A DNA stretch of 5,401 nucleotides from Minisyncoccota bacterium. Lineage in GTDB: Bacteria; Patescibacteriota; Minisyncoccia; Minisyncoccales; PEYH01. Positions 1-5,045 of this stretch are shown here, in pieces (the first letter of the stretch is position 1; the number at the start of each line of letters is the position of its first letter). Under the pieces are notes generated by a model. The model was not told where the DNA came from and did no database searches. It saw only the letters and a program-made list of their open reading frames with translations. Where the stretch lies: positions 1 through 5,401 of the forward strand of contig JAQTNP010000035.1 of assembly GCA_028713795.1 (NCBI GenBank), in the 5' to 3' direction. Position numbers and translations under genes: made by a program.

Positions 1-430
1 ATCTTTTTGGTTTTGTTCCTATCCTTAATCTCGTAAAGTTTTTTGTCTTTAAGCTCTGGATGATTGATTCCACTCCTTTGTGTCCGGCAGAGCCCCTATC
101 CTCAGCTATCTTTATAGAAGGGAACAGCAGATCTAAATCATCATTTATTACAAAAAGATTATCAATAGGTATCTGATAGAAAGAAAGAGTTTTTTTGACT
201 GATTGGCCGGAATTATTCATATATGTTTGTGGTTTTAAAAGAATCACCTTTTTATCCAAAATTATCCCTTGGGATATTTCTCCCCGCAGTTTTTCTTTCT
301 TGCTCCAATTAGAAAAACCAAATTCTTTTTGTAGAGAATCTGTCATAATGAACCCTATATTATGCCTGGACCAGGCATATGTCTTGCCTGGGTTGCCTAA
401 ACCAACAATTAAAAAGGTATTTTTATCCAT
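1..430 (-). CDS. pth: Peptidyl-tRNA hydrolase (Pth), 3'-truncated by the window edge
   Basis: Cytosolic hydrolase that cleaves the ester bond of peptidyl-tRNAs dropped by ribosomes, recycling tRNA. The first 143 residues are visible; the family is usually about 180-195 residues, so roughly the last quarter is missing. Hallmarks seen: N-terminal strand with VGLGNPG (residues 9-15, N13 matching E. coli N10), the catalytic histidine in SRHNIG (H23, E. coli H20), QTYMNNSG (68-75, N72 matching N68), NDDLDL (96-101, D97 matching D93), GSAGHKG (113-119), and the FTRLRIG strand (132-138). Oddities: E. coli N114 aligns with K118, and E. coli K105 aligns with an alanine (A109). The ATG at 430 fits the family N-terminus, has no Shine-Dalgarno, and lies 7 nt below a TATAAT. 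The gene is divergent from lepB. Family assignment is firm; residue equivalences are aligned by eye. Confidence 0.95.
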   Translation of the reverse strand, partial: MDKNTFLIVGLGNPGKTYAWSRHNIGFIMTDSLQKEFGFSNWSKKEKLRGEISQGIILDKKVILLKPQTYMNNSGQSVKKTLSFYQIPIDNLFVINDDLDLLFPSIKIAEDRGSAGHKGVESIIQSLKTKNFTRLRIGTKPKR

Positions 431-467
431 ATTAAGTATTATATCATTGGTATTGCTAAATATACAA
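431..467 (-). promoter_or_regulatory. Putative pth promoter (leaderless arrangement)
   Basis: On the minus strand a perfect TATAAT occupies 443 to 438. A weak -35 (TTGTAT, 467 to 462) lies 18 bp upstream. Only 7 nt separate the -10 box from the pth ATG at 430, so with ordinary sigma-70 geometry transcription would begin at about 431-430, giving a leaderless mRNA. The -10 match is direct observation; promoter activity and start site are inferred. Confidence 0.5.
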
Positions 468-480
468 AAGGAGGTATAAT
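453..480 (+). promoter_or_regulatory. Putative lepB-hisS-rpsU promoter
   Basis: TTGCTA (453-458) and a perfect TATAAT (475-480) are separated by 16 bp, a normal sigma-70 spacing. The predicted transcription start is near 487, leaving only about 5 nt before the lepB ATG at 492. Its -35 side interleaves with the divergent pth promoter, so the two polymerases would compete for the same 61-bp gap. An AAGGAGG at 468-474 lies in the spacer and would not be part of the transcript if this promoter is used. Confidence 0.5.
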
Positions 481-491
481 AACAGAGAAAT

Positions 492-1040
492 ATGAATAAA
501 TTTTTTCAGGTAATCTGGGAACTAGTAAAAATAGCAGCGATAGCCTTACTGATTGTAATACCAATCAGGCAATTTGTTTTCCAGCCCTTCATAGTCAGGG
601 GGGCAAGTATGGAGCCTAATTTTCAGGATTTTGATTACCTAATTATCAATGAAATCAGTTACAGATTTGAAACCCCTGATAGGGGGGATGTGATTGTATT
701 TAAGAGCCCGATGAATCCCTCGCAAAGATTCATCAAAAGAGTTATTGGATTACCCGGGGAAACAGTTTCAATTCAGTCAGGAGAGATAACAATCAAAACA
801 GAAAGCAAGACGATCACGCTAAACGAAGATATATATCTTCCAAGTACCACCGTTACATCTAATTCTGGGCCGATTGAACTTGGAGGCGATGAATATTTTG
901 TTTTAGGAGATAATAGATCGTCTTCATACGACTCCAGATATTTTGGAGCGATAAAAAGAAATACTATTATCGGAAAAGTAGCGCTAAGATTTTCTATCGG
1001 AGGAGCCTTTGCTTCAAATTTTTTCCAAACAGCTCAATAA
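492..1040 (+). CDS. lepB: Signal peptidase I
   Basis: Membrane-bound serine protease (peptidase family S26) that removes signal peptides from Sec/Tat-exported preproteins on the outer face of the cytoplasmic membrane. The 182-residue product has one N-terminal transmembrane segment (about 11-29), then the catalytic serine in GASMEPN (S39), the general-base lysine in RFIKRVIGLPGE (K82), and the conserved GDNRSSSYDSRYFG block (139-152). The size fits the compact Gram-positive/CPR-type enzyme with a single anchor and no large beta insert. Start: ATG 492 is preceded in frame by a stop at 480-482, so no upstream start is possible. AAGGAGG lies 17 nt upstream, too far for ordinary Shine-Dalgarno pairing. 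First gene of an apparent operon; hisS follows after 1 nt. Confidence 0.96.
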   Translation: MNKFFQVIWELVKIAAIALLIVIPIRQFVFQPFIVRGASMEPNFQDFDYLIINEISYRFETPDRGDVIVFKSPMNPSQRFIKRVIGLPGETVSIQSGEITIKTESKTITLNEDIYLPSTTVTSNSGPIELGGDEYFVLGDNRSSSYDSRYFGAIKRNTIIGKVALRFSIGGAFASNFFQTAQ

Positions 1041-1041
1041 T

Positions 1042-2337
1042 ATGAAACAGCCAAGTTTTAAATTCCAATCTCCAACAGGAATGAAAGATATTCTGCCAGA
1101 AGAGCAGGTGTATTTTGATGCAATAGAAGAAGTAGCTAGAAAATATGCCAGCTTCTATTCCTTTTTAAGAATAGATACGCCCATTCTTGAAGATTATCAA
1201 CTGTTTGCCAAAGGGACAGGAGAAGCAACAGATATTGTAGAAAAACAAATGTATGTTTTAAAGACAAAGGGAGACGAGATTTTAGCCTTAAGACCGGAAT
1301 TTACCCCAAGCCTAGCCAGATCATATTTTGAAAACGGAATGATTGCCTGGCCCCATCCAGTCAAACTATATACCATGGGCCCGGTGTTCAGGTATGAAAA
1401 GCCCCAGGCAGGCAGATATAGGCAATTTCATCAATTGAATTTTGAGACATTCGGCTCCAAAAGACCAATTACTGATATCGAGGTAATCTGGCTTTTCTAC
1501 AATATACTTAAGGACTTAAAGATTAAAGATCTGGCAGTGCAGATAAACAGCATAGGGGACTCCCAATGCCGCCCTTACTATAAAAAAGTGTTGGTAAGAT
1601 ATCTTAAGTCTCAAGAAAGAAATCTCTGTCCAACTTGCAAAAAGAGATTAAAAACCAACCCCCTAAGAGTTTTGGATTGTAAAGAAGAAAAATGCCAGAA
1701 AGTAATTTCTGAAGCTCCTCAGATTCTTGATCATCTTTGCGATGAATGTAAAGATCATTTCAAGAGGGTTTTGGAGTACCTTGATGATTTAGAAATTCCA
1801 TATATCTTAAACCCATATCTTGTAAGGGGATTGGACTACTATACCAAGACAGTATTTGAAATAGTTTCCCAATCAGGACCTGATGGAAGGCAAAATGCTT
1901 TAGTCGGGGGAGGAAGATATGATGACCTATTAAAGCTAATAGGGAAAAAAGATATTCCAGCCTGCGGGGGAGCAATGGGGGTAGAAAGGGTAATTGCTTT
2001 AATGAAAGAATCAGGATTCAAGATCCAACAGGCAACCCCTCAGATATTTATCGCCCAATTGGGAGATAAGGCAAAAACCCAGACATTAAAACTGATGGAA
2101 GATTTAAGGAAAATGAATATTTTGACAGAATCCCAATTATCGAAAGATTCATTGACTAATCAGTTAAAAATTGCTAATAAGTTAAATGTGAAATTTGCCG
2201 TGATTATCGGAGAAGAAGAGGTTTTGAGCAAGTCAGTAATAATCAGAGATATGAGCAACGGTACGCAGATAAGTGCATCTTTTGATAAAGCGGCAGAAAA
2301 GATAAAACAGAAGATTAAAGGTCAGAAAAAGAGTTAA
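1042..2337 (+). CDS. hisS: Histidyl-tRNA synthetase
   Basis: Class II aminoacyl-tRNA synthetase that charges tRNA-His in the cytosol. The 431-residue length is normal. Order: SPTGMKDILPE (10-20) opening the catalytic core; ALRPEFTPSLAR (82-93); motif 2 from GPVFRYE through QFHQLNFE (113-135); an insertion domain (about 165-255); the histidine-specific HisA block LVRGLDYYTKTVFE (260-273); LVGGGRYDDL (288-297); motif 3 GGAMGVERVI (309-318); and a C-terminal anticodon-binding domain (about 333-425). The insertion domain carries six cysteines in CPTC (196/199), DCKEEKC (213/218) and LCDEC (233/236), suggesting a structural metal site. ATG 1042 is chosen because it already gives 13 residues before GMKD, as in the family. 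A TTG at 1009 with GGAGG 5 nt upstream would add 11 residues and cannot be excluded. Lies 1 nt after lepB. Confidence 0.96.
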   Translation: MKQPSFKFQSPTGMKDILPEEQVYFDAIEEVARKYASFYSFLRIDTPILEDYQLFAKGTGEATDIVEKQMYVLKTKGDEILALRPEFTPSLARSYFENGMIAWPHPVKLYTMGPVFRYEKPQAGRYRQFHQLNFETFGSKRPITDIEVIWLFYNILKDLKIKDLAVQINSIGDSQCRPYYKKVLVRYLKSQERNLCPTCKKRLKTNPLRVLDCKEEKCQKVISEAPQILDHLCDECKDHFKRVLEYLDDLEIPYILNPYLVRGLDYYTKTVFEIVSQSGPDGRQNALVGGGRYDDLLKLIGKKDIPACGGAMGVERVIALMKESGFKIQQATPQIFIAQLGDKAKTQTLKLMEDLRKMNILTESQLSKDSLTNQLKIANKLNVKFAVIIGEEEVLSKSVIIRDMSNGTQISASFDKAAEKIKQKIKGQKKS

Positions 2338-2345
2338 AATATACT

Positions 2346-2588
2346 ATGGAAGGAAAAGAAAAAAATAAAACAGGTCTTTCGATAGAAAGAAAAGACAGGG
2401 AAAATTCCAAGCAATTAGTTGGAAGATTTTTTAGGCATTTAAGACAGAGCGGAATAATGAGACAGGCCAAAGGTTCTATTTATAGAAAAAGGCCTCTGAG
2501 TAGGGCATCTAAAATCAAAGCAGCCTTAAGGAGAAATGAATTAAGGCGAATTCACGAAAAAGAAGAGAAGATGGGAAAAATTTCATAA
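2346..2588 (+). CDS. rpsU: Small ribosomal subunit protein bS21
   Basis: Small, very basic ribosomal protein of the 30S platform, close to the 3' end of 16S rRNA and its anti-Shine-Dalgarno. The 80-residue product matches the bS21 pattern: RFFRHLRQSGIMRQAK (27-42) resembles the family block of an Arg/Phe-rich helix followed by G-[IV]-[LM], then SIYRKRPLSRASKIKAALRR (44-63) with the conserved aromatic-x-[KR]-[KR]-P and the basic C-terminal helix. It has about 10 extra N-terminal residues compared with E. coli bS21. The ATG lies 8 nt after the hisS stop and has no Shine-Dalgarno (upstream sequence is AGTTAAAATATACT). Last gene of the lepB-hisS-rpsU unit, followed directly by an intrinsic terminator. 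Confidence 0.88.
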   Translation: MEGKEKNKTGLSIERKDRENSKQLVGRFFRHLRQSGIMRQAKGSIYRKRPLSRASKIKAALRRNELRRIHEKEEKMGKIS

Positions 2589-2593
2589 ATTAC

Positions 2594-2620
2594 AAAAGAT
2601 CGCTTAAAAAGCGATTTTTT
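2594..2620 (+). terminator. Intrinsic terminator after rpsU
   Basis: ATCGCTT (2599-2605) and AAGCGAT (2609-2615) form a perfect 7-bp stem around an AAA loop. The stem extends through a G-U pair and A-U pairs (AAAAG, 2594-2598, against the U run). The T-tract at 2615-2620 directly follows the GC-containing stem, the classic Rho-independent layout. It lies 5-32 nt after the rpsU stop and separates this operon from the cysteine-repeat gene. Confidence 0.85.
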
Positions 2621-2645
2621 GATAGAATGAGATAATTTATAAAAT
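2619..2645 (+). promoter_or_regulatory. Weak promoter candidate for the cysteine-repeat gene
   Basis: TTGATA (2619-2624, five of six matches to TTGACA) overlaps the end of the terminator T-tract. Possible -10 boxes downstream are TATAAA (2638-2643) or TAAAAT (2640-2645), with short 13-15 bp spacers. A promoter is expected here because the terminator isolates the downstream gene, but the exact boxes are uncertain in such AT-rich sequence. Confidence 0.25.
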
Positions 2646-2648
2646 ATT

Positions 2649-3308
2649 ATGAAAATTAAATTATTGTGGGTTGTAATAATTCTTAGTGTTCTTTTAGTCG
2701 GCGTAATTTTTATTGTGATTTATGCATTAAGGGATGACAAATTTTCAGTCCATGAAATAGACACAGAAATAAAAATTTGTGATCAAAAGATGAATCAGGA
2801 AGAAAGATATGAGTGTTTTTATAATCTTGGCCTTATTGATCCAAAAATGTCTACCTGCGATAAGATAAAGATTCAAGCCGAAAAAGACTACTGCTATCTC
2901 GCCATCGCCAAAACCAGCACAGATCCATCTATATGTGGGCGCATAATAACAGAAGGGCTAGGCGATCCCTGCTATACTTTCATAGCTATCAATAAAGAAG
3001 ACTTCTCTATTTGCGAGAAAACAATAGATGAGGGATCAAAAGATTATTGCTATGCATATGTTAATATGGCTAAAAGAGATATCTCTTCATGCGATCAAGC
3101 GTCAGAGCCAGACAAAGAAACCTGTTATTATACTGCTGCTTATATCAAGGGTATAAAGGGGAATTTATCCGTTTGCGACAAAATAGATCAGCAATGGAAG
3201 GAGACTTGTTATATTGGAGTAGCTGCTGCAAAACGAGATCAATCCATTTGCGATAGAATACAAGACCAGACAGCCAAAGATGATTGTTATAGATACGCAA
3301 ACCAGTAA
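2649..3308 (+). CDS. Membrane-anchored cysteine-repeat protein of unknown function
   Basis: I do not recognise a named family. The 219-residue product starts with two lysines and a hydrophobic segment (about 5-27) with no lipobox and no clear signal peptidase site, so it is probably an N-terminal signal anchor with the rest outside the cytoplasm. Residues 44-213 form seven tandem units of about 26 residues. The first Cys of each unit is at 44, 70, 96, 122, 148, 176, 201 and the second at 56, 82, 108, 134, 159, 187, 213. A typical unit reads C-D-K-I, then an acidic/basic stretch, C-Y, a short helix with Ala, and [KR]-x-D-x-S before the next Cys. The even Cys count and regular helical pattern suggest a disulfide-stapled alpha-solenoid (inference). 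It stands alone between a terminator and the ybeY promoter region; ATG 2649 has no Shine-Dalgarno. Confidence 0.85.
   Translation: MKIKLLWVVIILSVLLVGVIFIVIYALRDDKFSVHEIDTEIKICDQKMNQEERYECFYNLGLIDPKMSTCDKIKIQAEKDYCYLAIAKTSTDPSICGRIITEGLGDPCYTFIAINKEDFSICEKTIDEGSKDYCYAYVNMAKRDISSCDQASEPDKETCYYTAAYIKGIKGNLSVCDKIDQQWKETCYIGVAAAKRDQSICDRIQDQTAKDDCYRYANQ
2778..3287 (+). repeat. Seven tandem protein repeats of ~26 codons, two cysteines each
   Basis: Repeat units begin at the first-Cys codons at 2778, 2856, 2934, 3012, 3090, 3174 and 3249, giving periods of 78, 78, 78, 78, 84 and 75 bp. The protein pattern is strong, but the DNA copies have diverged (both TGC and TGT codons, no long identical blocks). 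The repeat array is therefore old and kept by selection on the protein rather than by recent duplication. Confidence 0.85.
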
Positions 3309-3338
3309 ATAAATTCTCAATCGATAATTTTTATTTAC
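3305..3338 (+). terminator. AT-rich inverted repeat, possible weak terminator
   Basis: GTAAATAAA (3305-3313) and TTTATTTAC (3330-3338) are perfect 9-bp inverted arms around a 16-nt loop; the left arm overlaps the stop codon of the cysteine-repeat gene. The stem has a single G-C pair, and C residues rather than a U run follow, so it is a poor Rho-independent terminator on the plus strand. It may only protect the transcript end or be chance in AT-rich DNA. Confidence 0.3.
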
Positions 3339-3402
3339 ACCCCCATATCAGCATTTTCTAAGAGATACAAGGTTATTGCATGGGCGATTTTTTGACATTT
3401 GC

Positions 3403-3435
3403 TTTACATTAAAACTTTTGATAGGATAATATAAT
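3403..3435 (+). promoter_or_regulatory. Putative ybeY-ftsA-ftsZ promoter
   Basis: TTTACA (3403-3408) and GATAAT (3425-3430) are spaced by 16 bp. A perfect TATAAT overlaps at 3430-3435 but has no good -35 at normal spacing, and an extra TTGACA is at 3392-3397. Transcription would start at about 3437-3442, leaving a leader of about 21-26 nt before the ybeY ATG at 3463. This is the only intergenic space upstream of the ybeY-ftsA-ftsZ block inside the window. Confidence 0.45.
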
Positions 3436-3462
3436 CTTGTTAACTTTTTGTATTTCTCTACA

Positions 3463-3864
3463 ATGCTTGAAATTGCCAACCTTACTAAAAAAAGAATAGA
3501 TAAAAAACTCTTTGAAAAAATATATAAGATTGTTTTAAAAGGAGAAAAAGCAAAAGGAGATATCTCTTTGGTTTTTGTGGATTCAAGAAAGATGAAATCA
3601 TTAAATCTTTTTTGGAGAAAAAGAAATTCTTGTACCGATGTTTTGTCTTTTAGTAATATTTCAGATAAAATTCTAGGAGAGATATTCATTTGCCAGGATT
3701 ACGTTAAAAAAATATCAAAAGATTATAAAAAAGAATCGGTCAGAGCCTTTATACATGGGATTCTTCATCTTTTGGGAAAAGAACACAATACAAAAAAACA
3801 AACAGAAGAGATAATTTCAATTGAAAACAAATATATTAAAAAATTATGGCCAAAAACACTTTAA
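3463..3864 (+). CDS. ybeY: Endoribonuclease YbeY / rRNA maturation factor
   Basis: Zinc-dependent endoribonuclease family (UPF0054) involved in 16S rRNA 3'-end maturation and ribosome quality control. The 133-residue product carries the diagnostic metal motif H-x3-H-x5-H in IHGILHLLGKEH (H98, H102, H108), the conserved core block TDVLSF (58-63) preceded by basic residues (R52, R54), and LGEIFIC (71-77). It is shorter than E. coli YbeY (about 155 residues), mainly at the C-terminus, which ends about 25 residues after the zinc site. ATG 3463 is preferred because MLEIANLTKK matches a normal family N-terminal strand; a TTG at 3448 would add five residues. No Shine-Dalgarno. Its last 19 nt overlap ftsA. 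Confidence 0.93.
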   Translation: MLEIANLTKKRIDKKLFEKIYKIVLKGEKAKGDISLVFVDSRKMKSLNLFWRKRNSCTDVLSFSNISDKILGEIFICQDYVKKISKDYKKESVRAFIHGILHLLGKEHNTKKQTEEIISIENKYIKKLWPKTL

Positions 3865-5045
3865 TAAATGCTATTGATGTAGGTTCAAAAGAAATTAAGG
3901 GAATAGTTGTTTCTAAAAAACCAGATTCAGAAGAATTAGATGTTTTGGCATATCAAAGTATTCCTTCCGGCGGATTAAGAAAAGGAATGGTTATTAATCC
4001 GGAAAAAACAACAACAGAGATTATCCAATTAAAAAATCTTTTGGAAAAGCAAAGCAATACTCATATTAAAGATGTCATTATCAATATAGGGGGATACCAT
4101 ATTGTGGTAAAGTATGGCAAGGGAGCTGTGGCAATTTCTAGGGCTGACCAAAAAGTTTCTCAGGAAGATATAGACAGAGTTTTAGAAGAAGCAAAAACGT
4201 TGGTTCCTAATAATCCGAACCAGGAAACGATAGATGAATTTCCAATAGAGTATTCTATTGATAACGAAACAGGAATTAAAAACCCTCTAGATCTTAAAGG
4301 AATTAAGCTGGAAGCAAAAATTCTGGCTATTTGCGCCTTTTCCCCATATGTGAAGAATCTTATAGATTCTTTTTTGGGGGCTGATCTTGAGATAGACAGT
4401 ATGACGCCAACGCCTTTGGCCTCTGCAGAGGCAGTTTTAACGCCTCAGCAAAAGGAAGTAGGAGTTGTTCTTGTTGACATAGGGGCTGAAACAACAGGAG
4501 TAGCTGTTTTTGAAGAAGAGATGCTTACTCATCTAGCAATCCTTCCTATTGGCTCTTCTCACATTTCTAATGATATTGCCATAGCATTACAGACAGATAT
4601 TGATATTGCTGAAAAAATTAAAATACAATTTGGCTCATATATCTTTAAAAATTCTTCTAAAAAAGAAAAGATAGAAATAGCTCCAGGAGAAATATTTACT
4701 TTTCCTATCAGCAAAATGTCAAAAGCTGGAAGAGCTAGAATCTCAGAAATATTTGACTTAATTAAAAAAGAAATTAAGATAGCTCCAAAACAGGGAAATC
4801 TTCCAGCCGGAGTAGTAATTGTCGGGGGAGGAGCAAATCTCCCCGGTATTGTTGATTTTGCTAAAAAGGAATTAAATCTTCCGGCAAGAATAATTATTCC
4901 TAAAGGATTTATCGGAATGGAAAAAAACCCATCATTAGCTACTCTATACGGATTAGTGCTGAAGGGCTTAAAATCTGAAAAAGATGAACCGACGATAGAA
5001 AGATTTCCTTCTTTTAAGAAACTATTTAAAATATTTCTTCCATGA
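3846..5045 (+). CDS. ftsA: Cell division protein FtsA
   Basis: Actin-like ATPase that tethers FtsZ filaments to the membrane and helps recruit the divisome. The 399-residue length is typical. Seen in order: phosphate-1 motif IDVGSKEIKGIV (10-21); the FtsA-specific 1C region after strand VIINIGGYHI (77-86), roughly 80-165; phosphate-2 motif VDIGAETTGVAVF (210-222); the IGSSHISNDIA segment (235-245); adenosine motif VVIVGGGANLPGI (323-335); and a charged linker leading to a basic/hydrophobic C-terminal helix FPSFKKLFKIFLP (387-399), the expected membrane-targeting sequence. ATG 3846 is required to include the first beta strand. It overlaps ybeY by 19 nt and ftsZ by 4 nt (ATGA), which suggests translational coupling; no Shine-Dalgarno is visible. 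Confidence 0.95.
   Translation: MAKNTLINAIDVGSKEIKGIVVSKKPDSEELDVLAYQSIPSGGLRKGMVINPEKTTTEIIQLKNLLEKQSNTHIKDVIINIGGYHIVVKYGKGAVAISRADQKVSQEDIDRVLEEAKTLVPNNPNQETIDEFPIEYSIDNETGIKNPLDLKGIKLEAKILAICAFSPYVKNLIDSFLGADLEIDSMTPTPLASAEAVLTPQQKEVGVVLVDIGAETTGVAVFEEEMLTHLAILPIGSSHISNDIAIALQTDIDIAEKIKIQFGSYIFKNSSKKEKIEIAPGEIFTFPISKMSKAGRARISEIFDLIKKEIKIAPKQGNLPAGVVIVGGGANLPGIVDFAKKELNLPARIIIPKGFIGMEKNPSLATLYGLVLKGLKSEKDEPTIERFPSFKKLFKIFLP

Noticed and set aside
195..479. Plus-strand open frame of 94 codons
   Set aside because: It lies opposite pth, whose protein has clear family motifs; the plus-strand translation shows no recognisable domain.
825..840. 16-bp perfect palindrome GAAGATATATATCTTC in lepB
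   Set aside because: AT-rich, inside coding sequence, and built from ordinary codons (E-D-I-Y-L); probably chance.
1760..2021. Two minus-strand open frames
   Set aside because: Both are antisense to conserved hisS motifs and have no start context or family resemblance.
2335..2345. TAAAAT/TATACT as a promoter for rpsU
   Set aside because: No acceptable -35 lies upstream, TATACT abuts the ATG, and rpsU is only 8 nt from hisS, so read-through from lepB is more likely.
2649..2780. Lipoprotein or metallothionein interpretation of the Cys-rich protein
   Set aside because: No lipobox cysteine follows the hydrophobic segment (first Cys at residue 44), and the cysteines are evenly spaced 12-14 residues apart rather than in C-x-C clusters.
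2778..3287. CRISPR-like or DNA-level tandem repeat array
   Set aside because: The periodicity is in the protein; the DNA units are not near-identical and are in a single open frame.
3448..3462. TTG start for ybeY
   Set aside because: It would add MYFST before a normal N-terminus and has no SD; ATG 3463 is simpler.
3348..3689. Minus-strand open frame of 113 codons reaching into the intergenic region
   Set aside because: Mostly antisense to ybeY; low-complexity hydrophobic/lysine-rich translation with no domain.
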